Part shown: positions 39,540 to 49,937 of the stretch, in pieces | How the letters are laid out: every line of letters begins with the position of its first letter | Numbering within the stretch: position 1 is the stretch's first letter | DNA from: Bacillus safensis | Lineage (GTDB): Bacteria > Bacillota > Bacilli > Bacillales > Bacillaceae | Reading direction: 5' to 3' | DNA length: 64,000 nt | Assembly: GCA_030159235.1 (NCBI GenBank) | Contig: BSBG01000003.1 | Location: forward strand, 310,001-374,000 | Program-made: the position numbers and the translations under genes | The notes under the pieces: generated by a model | The model's database searches: none | Told to the model about the DNA's origin: nothing | What the model saw: the letters and a program-made list of their open reading frames with translations, nothing else

Positions 39540-40655
39540 ATGAGACAAATGTTATTTAATAAAGAAGATTTTTATAAGCAATATTTAGATTATAAGAAAA
39601 ACGAAAAAACAGATAAGAATCACCCTTTTCACAACTTGTTTAATAAAGAAATACCAAACAAAATTCTTCATGAATTGAAAAAACTTCATATGAGGAATTT
39701 GGATAGAATAGATATTAAGGCATCTACAGGAAATGGTAAAGTTGCAGAATCTATTTGGATAGCGTTTCTAGACGAGCTCTTAACAAAGAATCAAAAAACA
39801 AATAAAACAACTACGCAAAAAGGGTTATATATAGTCATTTTATTCGCTAATAATGGTAAAGAATTTTACTTATCGATTGGATTAGGTACTGAAAATCTAT
39901 CTCTCAAAAAGATTAAATATGAAGCAGATGTTTGGAGAGAACGACTAAAACCTCAATTGAAGCATAGTCCTGATTTAAACGAATTTGAAATAGGTGATTT
40001 TTACTTAGGGGAATCTGATAGACCTAAAAAGTATGCAGCAGGTTCTTTGTTATTTAAAAGATATAATATCGATACATTTAATCAATACGAATTTTTAAAA
40101 GATATATATAACTTAAATGAATTTTTTTATGATTTTATTTTCGAAATATATTGGAATCCGGTTCTTCATATTGACACAAAAAATAAAAAAAGGATAAAAC
40201 GAAAAAGAATCATTCATAGAGAGGTTTATAAGCAATTAAGAGAAGAAAGAGCAAAACAAAATGAAGAAACAGGTAGGATAGCAGAGAAATTTGTTTATGA
40301 TATGGAAGTAAAGCAATTATTAGCGGCTGGTCAGGAACAGTTAGCGAAAGATGTCAATTGGGTGGCTGAAACGGAAGATGGCCATGGATTTGATATCAAA
40401 TCTTATTACCCTGATGGAAAAGAAAAACTAATAGAGGTGAAAGGATCTAAATTGGTTCATCAAGACTTTCCATTCTTCTTATCTGAACAAGAAAGAATTG
40501 TAGCAGAAGAGGAGAAAGCAGCGTATGTGATTACTTTAGTTGAGAGTGTAGGTACACAGCAAATGAAGATTGTGAAAGAAATACAAAACCCTTTGGAGAA
40601 AGGTAACCTACTGTTAAAACCTACTCAATATTCATGCAGATTCCGGATAGATTGA
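39540..40655 (+). CDS. MrcB_N plus DUF3883 putative restriction nuclease
   Basis: A 371-residue protein with two recognisable parts. Residues about 1-190 resemble the MrcB-like N-terminal domain (DUF3578): KASTGNGKVAESIWIAFLD, GLYIVILFANNGKEFYLSIG and LGTENL, a fold that reads modified or specific DNA in McrBC-type enzymes. Residues about 240-345 resemble DUF3883, a PD-(D/E)xK nuclease-type domain: GRIAEKFVYDMEVKQL, then GHGFDIKSY (candidate metal Asp) and LIEVKGSK (E-x-K). No GTPase or methylase is next to it. Start ATG 39540 after GAGGT. The gene is visibly richer in A+T than its neighbours and separates kbl from miaB, which are adjacent in B. subtilis, so it was probably acquired. Function as a solo defence nuclease is inference. 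Confidence 0.75.
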   Translation: MRQMLFNKEDFYKQYLDYKKNEKTDKNHPFHNLFNKEIPNKILHELKKLHMRNLDRIDIKASTGNGKVAESIWIAFLDELLTKNQKTNKTTTQKGLYIVILFANNGKEFYLSIGLGTENLSLKKIKYEADVWRERLKPQLKHSPDLNEFEIGDFYLGESDRPKKYAAGSLLFKRYNIDTFNQYEFLKDIYNLNEFFYDFIFEIYWNPVLHIDTKNKKRIKRKRIIHREVYKQLREERAKQNEETGRIAEKFVYDMEVKQLLAAGQEQLAKDVNWVAETEDGHGFDIKSYYPDGKEKLIEVKGSKLVHQDFPFFLSEQERIVAEEEKAAYVITLVESVGTQQMKIVKEIQNPLEKGNLLLKPTQYSCRFRID

Positions 40656-40745
40656 AAAGTGATGACACATATGAATTTATTTTCAATTCATCACAAAATA
40701 GTCTATACTGTAGGGTGGAACTTGGTTTGAAAGGAGTACAAATTC

Positions 40746-42272
40746 ATGAATGAAGAGCAGAGAAAAGCGAGCGGACAAGTGAGTTCATCGGACAAAAAAT
40801 CCGAGAAGGACTACAGCAAATATTTTGAAGCTGTGTACATTCCGCCTTCCTTAAAAGATGCAAAAAAACGGGGTAAAGAAGAAGTCGAATACAATCAATT
40901 TCAAATTGACGAACAGTTTCAAGGGTTAGGGAACGGCCGCAAGTTTTATATTCGCACATATGGCTGTCAAATGAATGAGCATGACACAGAAGTGATGGCT
41001 GGTATTTTTATGGCGCTTGGCTATGAACCAACGAATTCAACGGAAGATGCGAATGTCATCTTATTAAACACTTGTGCTATTCGTGAGAATGCAGAGAACA
41101 AAGTGTTCGGAGAGCTTGGTCATTTAAAAGCATTAAAACGTGAAAAGCCAGATTTAATTTTAGGTGTCTGCGGATGCATGTCACAAGAGGAATCTGTCGT
41201 TAACCGTATTTTGAAGAAGCATCCATTTGTTGATTTAATTTTCGGCACGCACAACATTCACCGCCTGCCAGAGCTGTTATCTGAATGCTATCTTTCAAAA
41301 GAAATGGTCATTGAGGTTTGGTCAAAAGAAGGCGACGTAATTGAGAACCTTCCGAGAGCTCGTCAAGGGAAAATCAAGGGCTGGGTCAATATTATGTACG
41401 GCTGTGATAAATTCTGTACATACTGTATCGTGCCTTACACGCGCGGCAAGGAAAGAAGCCGCCGCCCAGATGAAATTATACCAGAGGTTAGACGTTTAGC
41501 TGCTGAAGGATATAAGGAAATTACCCTTCTTGGTCAAAACGTGAATGCATATGGAAAAGATTTTGAAGATATGGAATATGGTCTTGGCCACCTGATGGAT
41601 GAGCTGAGAAAAATTGATATTCCGCGTATCCGTTTTACAACCAGTCACCCGCGTGACTTTGATGACCACTTAATTGAAGTGCTTGCTAAGGGTGGAAACC
41701 TTCTCGATCATATTCATTTGCCAGTTCAATCTGGAAGTTCTTCTGTGCTGAAACTCATGGCGAGAAAATATGACCGCGAGCGTTATCTTGATCTTGTACG
41801 CAAAATTAAAGAAGCCATGCCGAATGCTTCATTAACTACTGACATTATTGTTGGATTCCCAAATGAAACAGATGAGCAGTTTGAAGAAACACTTTCCCTC
41901 TATCGCGAGGTTGAGTTTGATGCCGCTTATACGTTCATTTATTCGCCAAGAGAAGGAACGCCAGCAGCGAAAATGAAAGACAACGTGCCAATGCGTGTGA
42001 AAAAAGAACGTCTGCAGCGCCTGAATGCACTCGTGAATGAAATTTCTGCGAAAAAAATGAAGGAATATGAAGGGCAGACTGTCGAAGTATTAGTAGAGGG
42101 TGAAAGTAAAAACAACCCTGAAATCCTAGCCGGATATACAAGTAAAAGTAAGCTTGTGAATTTTAAAGCACCAAAAGAAGCGATTGGCAACATCGTCAAA
42201 GTGAAAATCACACAAGCGAAAACTTGGTCTCTTGACGGAGAAATGGTTGGAGAAGCTATCGAGGTGAATTAA
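40746..42272 (+). CDS. miaB: tRNA 2-methylthiotransferase MiaB
   Basis: A 508-residue radical-SAM methylthiotransferase that converts i6A37 to ms2i6A37 in tRNA. First Fe-S cluster Cys in [21 protein letters not shown] and GVCGCMS; radical-SAM CxxxCxxC in [17 protein letters not shown]-terminal TRAM domain. AAAGGAG precedes the ATG. MiaA, which makes its i6A substrate, is also in this window (59.6 kb). ymcA follows after one base. Confidence 0.97.
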   Translation: MNEEQRKASGQVSSSDKKSEKDYSKYFEAVYIPPSLKDAKKRGKEEVEYNQFQIDEQFQGLGNGRKFYIRTYGCQMNEHDTEVMAGIFMALGYEPTNSTEDANVILLNTCAIRENAENKVFGELGHLKALKREKPDLILGVCGCMSQEESVVNRILKKHPFVDLIFGTHNIHRLPELLSECYLSKEMVIEVWSKEGDVIENLPRARQGKIKGWVNIMYGCDKFCTYCIVPYTRGKERSRRPDEIIPEVRRLAAEGYKEITLLGQNVNAYGKDFEDMEYGLGHLMDELRKIDIPRIRFTTSHPRDFDDHLIEVLAKGGNLLDHIHLPVQSGSSSVLKLMARKYDRERYLDLVRKIKEAMPNASLTTDIIVGFPNETDEQFEETLSLYREVEFDAAYTFIYSPREGTPAAKMKDNVPMRVKKERLQRLNALVNEISAKKMKEYEGQTVEVLVEGESKNNPEILAGYTSKSKLVNFKAPKEAIGNIVKVKITQAKTWSLDGEMVGEAIEVN

Positions 42273-42273
42273 A

Positions 42274-42708
42274 ATGACGCTTTATTCAAAGAAAGACATT
42301 GTCGAGCGTGCAAGAGAGCTCGCTAAAATGATTTCTGAAACTGAAGAAGTGGATTTCTTCAAAAAAGCAGAAGCGCAAATCAATGAAAATACAAAAATTT
42401 CAACGATCATTAACCAAATTAAGGCGCTTCAAAAACAAGCTGTGAATTTAAAGCATTATGGCAAACATGAAGCCTTAAAACAAGTCGAAGAAAAAATCGA
42501 TGCCCTGCAAGAGGAATTGGATGAGATCCCGGTGATTCAAGACTTCAAAGAATCACAAACGGAAGTCAACTCCCTTCTTCAGCTTGTCGCACATACGATT
42601 TCTAATCAAGTAACGGATGAAATCATTCTTTCAACCGGCGGCGACCTTTTATTAGGGGAAACCGGTTCAAAAGTGAAAAACTCATCACCAAGTTGCTCCA
42701 TTAAATGA
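42274..42708 (+). CDS. ymcA: RicA (YmcA), Ric complex subunit
   Basis: A 144-residue helical protein of the YlbF/YmcA family. With RicF (YlbF) and RicT (YaaT) it forms a Fe-S-containing complex that steers RNase Y and speeds Spo0A phosphorylation; needed for biofilm, competence and sporulation in B. subtilis. The Cys near the end (SSPSCSIK) fits the cluster-binding region. Same window as rny, its functional partner. Co-transcribed with miaB. Confidence 0.94.
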   Translation: MTLYSKKDIVERARELAKMISETEEVDFFKKAEAQINENTKISTIINQIKALQKQAVNLKHYGKHEALKQVEEKIDALQEELDEIPVIQDFKESQTEVNSLLQLVAHTISNQVTDEIILSTGGDLLLGETGSKVKNSSPSCSIK

Positions 42709-42709
42709 G

Positions 42710-42737
42710 AAAGCCCCGCAGATGCGGGGTTTTTTGC
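42710..42737 (+). terminator. Terminator after ymcA
   Basis: Stem AAAGCCCCGC / GCGGGGTTTT with AGAT loop and T tract. Confidence 0.92.
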
Positions 42738-42853
42738 TTTCCTTTTATTATTTTTCGAAAAAATGTAGGGAAATCGCTTTACTCATTTTACTTCATGTTT
42801 CATTATCTCCAAATCTCTCACTCTCCAACTTTTCCAATTTTCAAGGCAAGTTT

Positions 42854-42943
42854 ATGGGCAACCATGCATACACTGAAACAGAAATGAATTTAATTGAACA
42901 TGAAGTTCAAAATCGTGACACACTAGACGAATGCCCAGCATAA
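42854..42943 (+). CDS. Candidate 29-residue protein before cotE
   Basis: Open frame [18 protein letters not shown]... ending DTLDECPA, 34 bases upstream of cotE. AAGG at 42844 is a weak ribosome site. The composition (acidic, no repeats) looks protein-like, and the position suggests co-expression with cotE in the mother cell. I do not recognise a family. It could be chance. Confidence 0.4.
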   Translation: MGNHAYTETEMNLIEHEVQNRDTLDECPA

Positions 42944-42977
42944 GATAAAACGATCAAGAACAAGGAGGCATGCCGGA

Positions 42978-43523
42978 ATGTCTGAATACAGAGAAATTAT
43001 TACAAAAGCGGTGGTTGCAAAAGGGAGGAAATTCACCCAAAGCACACACACCATTTCTCCATCGCAAAAACCAACCAGCATCCTAGGTGGTTGGATCATT
43101 AATCATAAGTATGATGCTGAAAAGGTCGGTAAAACCGTTGAGATTGAAGGAACATTTGATATTAACGTATGGTACTCTTACGCAGACAACACAAAAACAG
43201 AAGTCGTCACAGAACGTGTGAAATATGTAGACATCATCAAACTGAGATATAAAGATAAAAATTTCCTTGATGATGAGCACGAAGTGATTGCGAAAGTGTT
43301 GCAGCAGCCCAATTGCTTAGAAGTGACTATTTCTCCTAATGGCAATAAAATTATCGTTCAGGCAGAGCGTGAATTCATTGCTGAAGTAGTGGGAGAAACA
43401 AAAATTGTCGTAGAGGTTGATTCAAGCTGGAAAGAAAAAGATGATCATGAGTGGGAAGAAGAAGTGGATGAGGAGTTAGAGGATATACATCCAGAATTCC
43501 TAGCAGGTGATCCAGAAGAGTAA
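42978..43523 (+). CDS. cotE: Outer spore coat morphogenetic protein CotE
   Basis: A 181-residue protein that organises the outer coat layer. Starts [19 protein letters not shown] after AAGGAGG; contains [15 protein letters not shown] and the strongly acidic tail ([19 protein letters not shown]) characteristic of CotE. Expressed in the mother cell in B. subtilis (sigma-E/sigma-K). Followed by its own terminator. Confidence 0.98.
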   Translation: MSEYREIITKAVVAKGRKFTQSTHTISPSQKPTSILGGWIINHKYDAEKVGKTVEIEGTFDINVWYSYADNTKTEVVTERVKYVDIIKLRYKDKNFLDDEHEVIAKVLQQPNCLEVTISPNGNKIIVQAEREFIAEVVGETKIVVEVDSSWKEKDDHEWEEEVDEELEDIHPEFLAGDPEE

Positions 43524-43528
43524 TAAAT

Positions 43529-43559
43529 GACTAGGGCGCATATCCCCCTAGTTTTTTTG
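43529..43559 (+). terminator. Terminator after cotE
   Basis: Stem ACTAGGG / CCCTAGT then T tract. Confidence 0.85.
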
Positions 43560-43647
43560 TGCCTTGTCTAGGAGAAAAAAGGTGATTTTTTATGCTATAA
43601 TATAAGATGGTATGAATTCGAAAGTAATATAGTGAGGGATTAGAAAT

Positions 43648-46224
43648 ATGGCAAGTTATACGCCCATGATACAGCAATATTTAAAGATCAAGGCAGATTA
43701 TCAAGATGCCTTTTTATTTTTTCGTTTAGGCGATTTTTATGAGATGTTTTTTGATGATGCAAAAGAAGCGGCGCAAGAACTAGAAATTACACTAACAAGC
43801 AGAGACGGCGGCACAATTCCAATGTGCGGCGTTCCTTATCATTCTGCTTCTGGATACATAGAACAATTAATTTCAAAGGGCTACAAAGTCGCCATTTGCG
43901 AGCAGGTGGAAGACCCTAAAACGGCAAAAGGTGTGGTCAAAAGAGAAGTCGTTCAACTGATTACACCGGGCACCGTCATGGATGGTAAAGGATTAAGTGA
44001 AAACGAGAACAATTTCATTGCGTCTGTTACCAGCTTTCAAAATGGGTATGGTCTTGCGCTTTCTGATTTATCAACAGGTGAAAATATGGCCGCTTTCATT
44101 GATCGATTAGATGAAGTCGTGTCAGAAATTTATTCTGTCGGTGCAAAAGAAATTGTGGTGTCAAAGCAGCTGGATGAGGAAACAGTAAAAACCCTTAAAG
44201 AACGCTGCCAAGCGACCATTTCATACGAAGATAGTGATGAATTAATAGGTGAAGCTGAACGACTCGTTTCCCATCTTGATGTAAATCTAAAATCAGCATT
44301 TTTAAGACTATATGCCTATTTGAGAAGAACGCAAAAGAGAAGTTTGGATCACCTGCAACAAGTTCAAGTGTTTGAGCTTGAACAAACGATGAAAATCGAT
44401 CTTTACTCAAAACGAAACCTTGAATTAACAGAAACAATTCGTTCAAAAAGCAAAAAAGGCTCTTTATTATGGCTGTTAGATGAAACAAAAACGGCGATGG
44501 GCGGCAGACTGCTCAAGCAATGGATCGACCGCCCGTTAATTCGCCTTTCGCAAATCAAGGAACGCCAGGAAATGGTGCAAATTCTAATGGATCATTTCTT
44601 TGAGCGAGAGGATCTGCGCGAACGGTTAAAGCAAGTATATGATCTTGAGCGTCTAGCGGGCCGCGTGGCATTCGGTAACGTGAATGCCCGTGACCTCATT
44701 CAGCTCAAGGAATCCTTAAAACAAGTACCAGACATTAAACACCTCGTTCATTCACTGCCAGAGGAAATGGCACAATCAAGAGCGAATGAGATCGACCCTT
44801 GTGGTGACTTGCTTGATTTATTAGAAGGTGCTCTTTATGAAAATCCGCCGATGACGATAAAAGAAGGCAATTTGATTAAAGACGGCTACAATGCAAAATT
44901 AGATGAATACCGTGATGCCAGCCGAAACGGAAAGGATTGGATTGCACGACTTGAACAACAAGAAAGAGAATATACCGGCATTCGCTCCTTAAAAGTCGGG
45001 TTTAATAAAGTGTTTGGTTATTATATCGAAGTGACACGCGCAAATACACATCTGCTGGAGGAAGGCCGTTATGAAAGAAAACAAACGCTTGCCAATGCAG
45101 AGCGGTATATCACACCTGATTTAAAAGAAAAAGAAGCATTGATTCTTGAAGCAGAATCAAATATTAACGAATTGGAATATGAACTATTTACAGCTCTCAG
45201 AGAGCAAGTGAAAGTCTATATTCCTAGATTACAGCTGCTTGCAAAACAAATGAGTGAGCTGGATGCGCTTCAATGCTTTGCGACTGTCAGTGAAAAGCGC
45301 CGTTATATCCGTCCGGAATTCTCAGAGTATGAAGTGGTTGTCACGGATGGGCGTCACCCCGTCGTTGAAAAAGTGCTGGATCACCAGGAGTATGTGCCGA
45401 ATGACTGCCATATGGGAAAAGGCAGACAAACCTTACTCATCACTGGACCGAATATGTCAGGGAAAAGTACGTATATGAGACAAATGGCGCTCATCTCGAT
45501 TCTTGCGCAGATTGGCTGCTTCGTGCCGGCGTCAAAGGCGACTCTTCCGATCTTCGATCAAATCTTTACACGCATTGGTGCGGCAGATGATTTGATTTCA
45601 GGTCAAAGTACTTTTATGGTAGAGATGCTCGAAGCAAAAAATGCGATGGTGCACGCAACGAAAAACAGCTTGATTTTATTTGATGAAATTGGCCGCGGGA
45701 CAAGCACTTATGATGGAATGGCGCTTGCGCAGGCGATTATTGAATTTGTTCATGATCATATTGGGGCCAAAACCCTATTTTCGACACATTACCATGAGCT
45801 CACGGTTCTTGAATCGCAATTAAGCGAGCTGAAAAATGTTCATGTGCGAGCTGAAGAGCATGCAGGCACGGTCGTTTTCTTACATCAGATCAAAGAAGGT
45901 GCAGCTGATAAAAGCTATGGGATTCATGTAGCGCAGCTTGCTGAATTGCCTGATGCCATCATTGATAGAGCTCAGACCATCTTAACGGAGCTTGAGAACG
46001 GATCACATGACGTGACCCCCAAAGTATCTGCAGTTCCAAAAGCAGAAAAGACTGAGGAAAAAAAGCAGCTTTCCTTCTTTGAAGTAGAAGAAAAACCGCA
46101 AACCAAAGCTGCTTTGAAACAGAAAGATCAAGCGGTCATCGATGAATTAAAGTCATTCAACCTGATGGATATGACACCGCTTGAAGCCATGACAAAGCTA
46201 TATGAATTGCAAAAGAAATTATAA
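43648..46224 (+). CDS. mutS: DNA mismatch repair protein MutS
   Basis: An 858-residue mismatch sensor ATPase. Mismatch-reading domain I has [15 protein letters not shown] (Phe-x-Glu reading motif in FYEMF). Walker A is [14 protein letters not shown], followed by [16 protein letters not shown] and the HTH-like C-terminus with a beta-clamp-type QLSFF motif near the end. A TATAAT at 43596 is close to a likely promoter. mutL follows 21 bases later, forming the mutSL operon. Confidence 0.98.
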   Translation: MASYTPMIQQYLKIKADYQDAFLFFRLGDFYEMFFDDAKEAAQELEITLTSRDGGTIPMCGVPYHSASGYIEQLISKGYKVAICEQVEDPKTAKGVVKREVVQLITPGTVMDGKGLSENENNFIASVTSFQNGYGLALSDLSTGENMAAFIDRLDEVVSEIYSVGAKEIVVSKQLDEETVKTLKERCQATISYEDSDELIGEAERLVSHLDVNLKSAFLRLYAYLRRTQKRSLDHLQQVQVFELEQTMKIDLYSKRNLELTETIRSKSKKGSLLWLLDETKTAMGGRLLKQWIDRPLIRLSQIKERQEMVQILMDHFFEREDLRERLKQVYDLERLAGRVAFGNVNARDLIQLKESLKQVPDIKHLVHSLPEEMAQSRANEIDPCGDLLDLLEGALYENPPMTIKEGNLIKDGYNAKLDEYRDASRNGKDWIARLEQQEREYTGIRSLKVGFNKVFGYYIEVTRANTHLLEEGRYERKQTLANAERYITPDLKEKEALILEAESNINELEYELFTALREQVKVYIPRLQLLAKQMSELDALQCFATVSEKRRYIRPEFSEYEVVVTDGRHPVVEKVLDHQEYVPNDCHMGKGRQTLLITGPNMSGKSTYMRQMALISILAQIGCFVPASKATLPIFDQIFTRIGAADDLISGQSTFMVEMLEAKNAMVHATKNSLILFDEIGRGTSTYDGMALAQAIIEFVHDHIGAKTLFSTHYHELTVLESQLSELKNVHVRAEEHAGTVVFLHQIKEGAADKSYGIHVAQLAELPDAIIDRAQTILTELENGSHDVTPKVSAVPKAEKTEEKKQLSFFEVEEKPQTKAALKQKDQAVIDELKSFNLMDMTPLEAMTKLYELQKKL

Positions 46225-46245
46225 TGTAAGGTGAGGTGAGCAGAA

Positions 46246-48147
46246 ATGGCAAAGATTATTCAGTTATCCGATGACCTATCCAATAAAATTGCTGCAGGTG
46301 AAGTGGTCGAGCGTCCGGCTTCTGTCGTAAAGGAGCTTGTAGAAAATGCGATCGATGCAAAAAGTACAGTCATTGAAATCGATGTAGAAGAAGCAGGTCT
46401 TTCTTCTATTAGAATCATTGATAATGGTGCTGGAATCGATGCTGAAGATTGTAAGCTCGCCTTCCAGCGCCATGCAACGAGTAAAATCAAAGATGAAAAT
46501 GATCTGTTCCGTGTTAGAACTCTCGGATTCAGAGGAGAGGCGCTGCCAAGTATCGCATCCGTCTCTCATCTAGAAATGAAGACAAGTACTGGTGAAGGAG
46601 CTGGGACACACCTAGCTCTGCAAGGCGGGAAGATCATTTCAGAGAAAAAAACCTCTGGCCGCCGCGGCACAGAGATTGTGGTTACCAACTTATTTTACAA
46701 TACGCCAGCCCGCCTGAAATATATGAAAACCGTTCATACAGAGCTTGGTAATATATCGGATGTTGTGAACCGTATTGCGCTAGCTCATCCAGAAGTATCG
46801 ATCCGCTTGCGTCATCAAGGGAAAGTCCTGCTTCAGACGAATGGAAACGGAGATGTGCGTCATGTGCTTGCGGCCATTTACGGGACAGCTGTGGCGAAAA
46901 AAATGCTGCCGCTTCACGTCCAATCACTTGATTTTGAAGTGAAAGGCTATATTTCCTTACCAGAAGTGACGAGGGCATCGCGGAATTATATGTCTTCTGT
47001 TGTAAACGGCAGATATGTCAAGCATTTTCCGCTCGTGAAAGCGATCCATGAAGGATATCACACACTGCTTCCGATTGGCCGCCATCCAATTACATTTATT
47101 GAGATGAAGATGGATCCAATTTTAGTCGATGTGAATGTTCATCCTTCGAAGCTTGAAGTGAGACTAAGTAAAGAGCAGGAACTTCATGAACTGATTAAAC
47201 AAGGAATTAAGGAAGTATTTCAAAAGCAGCAGCTCATTCCAAGTGCTTCAGTGCCAAAAAAAGCACCAATGCCATCAGTGAAAAATGAGCAGCAATCCTT
47301 AACCTTTGATGCGAAACAAGGAAACCCAAGCCGGACGGAATCACCGCGATCCTATCAGCCGGAGACGCTCGAATCGGTTGTATACGAGACAAGTCATACA
47401 GAAGCATACGGAATGCCTGAGCAAGAGCAGCAGGGAGCATCACCCCTCTCATTTTATGAAGAAGCTCCATCTGAGAATGTTCATTTAGAGGAATCCGCAG
47501 CTTCACTTGAATTTGAAGAGACGGTCCTTAAAGACGAAGTTACAGAAACGATTCCAGAAAACGATCGCGTTCCTGTGATGTATCCAATTGGGCAAATGCA
47601 TGGCACATATATTTTGGCTCAAAATGAACAAGGGCTTTATATCATCGATCAGCATGCGGCTCAAGAGCGAATCAAGTATGAGTATTATCGTGAGAAGGTA
47701 GGAGAGATTGAACAGGAAGTGCAAGAAATGCTCGTCCCATTAACATTTCACTACTCGAAAAACGATATACTGATTATTGAAGAGCATATGGATATTTTAG
47801 CGAAAGTGGGTGTCTTCTTAGAGCCTTTCGGATCTGGAAGCTACATCGTTCGGTCGCATCCGCAGTGGTTTCCGAAAGGAGAAGAGGCTGAACTGATCGA
47901 AGAAATTATTCAACAAGTGCTGGATGAAAAGCGTGTTGATATCAAGAAACTGAGAGAAGAAGCGGCCATTATGATGAGCTGTAAAGGCTCAATCAAAGCA
48001 AATCGTCATTTGCGTCATGATGAAATCAAAGCCTTGTTAGATGAACTACGGCAAACGAAGGACCCATTCACCTGTCCGCATGGCCGGCCAATCATCATTC
48101 ATCATTCGACTTATGAAATGGAGAAAATGTTTAAACGGGTGATGTAG
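46246..48147 (+). CDS. mutL: DNA mismatch repair protein MutL
   Basis: A 633-residue GHKL ATPase and endonuclease. ATP-site motifs [18 protein letters not shown] and [13 protein letters not shown] in the first 110 residues; a variable linker (330-430); C-terminal endonuclease metal motif DQHAAQERI with CPHGRPI, so it belongs to the nicking class found in species without MutH. GAGGTGAG precedes the ATG. Confidence 0.98.
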   Translation: MAKIIQLSDDLSNKIAAGEVVERPASVVKELVENAIDAKSTVIEIDVEEAGLSSIRIIDNGAGIDAEDCKLAFQRHATSKIKDENDLFRVRTLGFRGEALPSIASVSHLEMKTSTGEGAGTHLALQGGKIISEKKTSGRRGTEIVVTNLFYNTPARLKYMKTVHTELGNISDVVNRIALAHPEVSIRLRHQGKVLLQTNGNGDVRHVLAAIYGTAVAKKMLPLHVQSLDFEVKGYISLPEVTRASRNYMSSVVNGRYVKHFPLVKAIHEGYHTLLPIGRHPITFIEMKMDPILVDVNVHPSKLEVRLSKEQELHELIKQGIKEVFQKQQLIPSASVPKKAPMPSVKNEQQSLTFDAKQGNPSRTESPRSYQPETLESVVYETSHTEAYGMPEQEQQGASPLSFYEEAPSENVHLEESAASLEFEETVLKDEVTETIPENDRVPVMYPIGQMHGTYILAQNEQGLYIIDQHAAQERIKYEYYREKVGEIEQEVQEMLVPLTFHYSKNDILIIEEHMDILAKVGVFLEPFGSGSYIVRSHPQWFPKGEEAELIEEIIQQVLDEKRVDIKKLREEAAIMMSCKGSIKANRHLRHDEIKALLDELRQTKDPFTCPHGRPIIIHHSTYEMEKMFKRVM

Positions 48148-48268
48148 CAGGGTTTTAGATGGTGGGTGAATTGATTTGCCCACCAATTAATTTTCAAGGT
48201 ACTTTTCAAAACGCAAAACGCTTTCTGTTTCGTGTTTTTTTGTTACATGAAGATAAACACATCTGCTG

Positions 48269-48590
48269 TCATGTTGATGGTAGCATGCCCGAGTCAATAG
48301 CTTTATTAATACCAAACGTTCCTATATCCTTTCCATTGGGTGAGGCTATCAAAAAATTAGGTTCTTGATATGCAACCCCATATTTAATTTTATTTTTCTT
48401 TTGCCATGTACGATACTTTCTAAGTTCAGTTATTAATGTGTCATCAATTGCAATTGTACGAATACTAGACTTTGTTTTAGGTATCTTTACACTATATTCA
48501 CTTCTTGATTTATTAATCCGTATCGTCTTTTGGTTAAACTCAATGTCATTTCTTATCCCTGTTCTTAGGAGAACAAACCCCTGCCCTTAA
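48269..48590 (-). pseudogene. Phage/ICE-type tyrosine integrase remnant
   Basis: On the minus strand one frame reads GFVLLRTGIRNDIEFNQ, then IRINKSRSEYSVKIPKTKSS, IAIDDTLITELRKYRTWQKK and PNFLIASPNGKDIG before a TGA. This is the start of the catalytic domain of tyrosine recombinases (box I Arg in TGIRN). The piece normally following TG-R (GE-x-LAL-W) is missing, and the box II His-x-x-Arg and Tyr are absent, so it is dead. It marks a former integrated element directly after mutL, where the B. subtilis chromosome also has large accessory DNA. Confidence 0.75.
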
Positions 48591-48786
48591 TGGATAGGGT
48601 CTTTTTGTATATGTTTCGTCTTTACTAGGAGGAGTAAAGATTTAATATAGTTTCCTAAAGAGTAATTTATCCTAATTTCTGTTAACTAAATAAGGAAGAA
48701 AAGATTAATTGTGTTCAAAGATAACAAAAAATGTATAAAATTTTTCCTGAATTTGCTGATGCATCTGCTTTTGAGGAGAATTTAAA

Positions 48787-49195
48787 ATGAAAAAACAAAT
48801 TATTGCAGGAACATTAGCGTTTACTACTTTATTTTCAATTGTATCACCAGTAACTTCTTTTGCAGCTGAAACAAAAACTTCAACAAATGTAGAAACTAAA
48901 TTGCAAAGAACTGTCTTACAAACAGCAGTTGAAATGAATGAACCTAAAGCAAGCACAAAAGGTTTGAAGAAAGACGCTGTAGTATTTGCACTAAGGCATG
49001 CGGGCCCCTTGTAGGGAAACTATTAGGCAATTTAAGTTCAAAGAATGGAGAGCGGGTAGTCAAGCACTCAAAAGCAATTGCTAACAAGCTTAATAAACTA
49101 TCAAAAGATATTGAACTGATTTTATGAAGTTTGAGTTAGGTATGCCAATTAGTGCTGCTCCTTCAATCGCTTGGGCCATTATGCAAATTATTTAA
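48787..49195 (+). pseudogene. Frameshifted small secreted protein
   Basis: Starts with a good signal peptide (MKKQIIAGTLAFTTLFSIV...SFAAE) after GAGGAG. The frame breaks near 49005 (GCGGGCCCC) and stops at 49014. In the next frame it continues LVGKLLGNLSSKNGERVVKH and ANKLNKLSKDIE to a stop near 49125; a third frame adds FELGMPISAAPSIAWAIMQII ending at 49195. Read together it would be a secreted protein of about 130 residues with an amphipathic middle and hydrophobic end, a layout seen in some secreted peptides or toxins, but I do not recognise the family. The next gene starts 17 bases later. Confidence 0.6.
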
Positions 49196-49212
49196 AAGAT
49201 GGAGTTGTTTTA

Positions 49213-49644
49213 ATGTCTATTGAAAAAGAATTAGAATTATTAAAGTACCAAGTTTATCTTTTGAAAAAAATGGTGGTAAGTGAGGATCATCCTTTTTTTA
49301 TGTATGCACTGGATCACAATCTTGATGAAAAACAAGTGAAGATGATTTGTAAAGTGTTAAATGTATTTTCACATAGACTATCGGATGACACTGATCAAAA
49401 TTCAATTGATTATCATCAACATGTTAGTGATGAAGATAATCAATTATATGAAAACTTTTCAATCTCCGAAACGGAATTACTAAAAGAGGAAAAACCAAGT
49501 ATAAAGGAATTTGAATTACTAAAAGAAAAAATCTTTTCTGACAGCATTAATTCTAAATACCTTTTACTAAGTTTAAAGGGACAATATATTCAACCAAAAG
49601 TCTGTGAATATCTTCTTGAAGAATTAGAAGCCTCTCTTGATTAA
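49213..49644 (+). CDS. Cytosolic DUF1878-like protein
   Basis: A 143-residue acidic protein without membrane segments. N-terminus MSIEKELELLKYQVYLLKKMV then DHPFFMYALDHNLDEKQVKMI resembles the YhaI/DUF1878 family by eye. GGAG at 49201 is 8 bases before the ATG; the longer frame from 49171 lacks a site. It lies directly after the broken secreted-protein gene and is intact, so it may be the partner (possibly immunity or chaperone), which is speculation. Confidence 0.65.
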   Translation: MSIEKELELLKYQVYLLKKMVVSEDHPFFMYALDHNLDEKQVKMICKVLNVFSHRLSDDTDQNSIDYHQHVSDEDNQLYENFSISETELLKEEKPSIKEFELLKEKIFSDSINSKYLLLSLKGQYIQPKVCEYLLEELEASLD

Positions 49645-49658
49645 GAGAGGTTTTTTTG
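49631..49658 (+). terminator. Terminator after DUF1878-like gene
   Basis: Stem CCTCTCTT / AAGAGAGG with GATT loop and T tract; overlaps the stop codon. Confidence 0.88.
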
Positions 49659-49724
49659 CTGTTTGTTTTCTGTGTGGAATTATTCCAAAAATGACAATAT
49701 ATATAATTTTAGGGAAGGGAGGGA

Positions 49725-49880
49725 ATGGTAGTAGTGGAGAAAATTCTTTCTTTCCAAGTTGGTCTCTTGATAAATGTTTGGTATAGATTGATAAATACAT
49801 TCAGCGTGCCGGATGCAGAGATTTTAAAAGAACAGATTGAAAAAGAAATAGAGAACAAAGAAGACAAAGGGCTAAAATAA
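49725..49880 (+). CDS. Candidate 51-residue protein
   Basis: Frame MVVVEKILSFQVGLLINVW...KEDKGLK: a hydrophobic/aromatic first half and a highly charged helix at the end. GGGAAGGGAGGG lies just before; the ATG at 49725 is very close to it and a GTG at 49734 is better spaced. Immediately followed by a long perfect hairpin. Family unknown. Confidence 0.5.
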   Translation: MVVVEKILSFQVGLLINVWYRLINTFSVPDAEILKEQIEKEIENKEDKGLK

Positions 49881-49899
49881 AGATCATTTTAGCCCTTTG
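49865..49899 (+). repeat. Perfect inverted repeat at end of small gene
   Basis: CAAAGGGCTAAAA / TTTTAGCCCTTTG, 13-bp arms with a 9-base loop. Probably a terminator stem (the right arm is followed by TCAACAA, not by T). Confidence 0.7.
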
Positions 49900-49909
49900 T
49901 CAACAATCT

Positions 49910-49936
49910 AAGCGCTCTTATTAGAGCGCTTTTTTA
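49910..49936. terminator. Bidirectional terminator
   Basis: AAGCGCTCT / AGAGCGCTT with a 4-base loop; T tract on the plus strand (TTTTTTATTT). It lies between the plus-strand small gene and the convergent minus-strand exported protein. Confidence 0.8.
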
Positions 49937-49937
49937 T

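Noticed and set aside
48159..48368. 69-codon plus-strand frame after mutL
   Set aside because: Largely antisense to the integrase remnant, which is recognisable on the minus strand.
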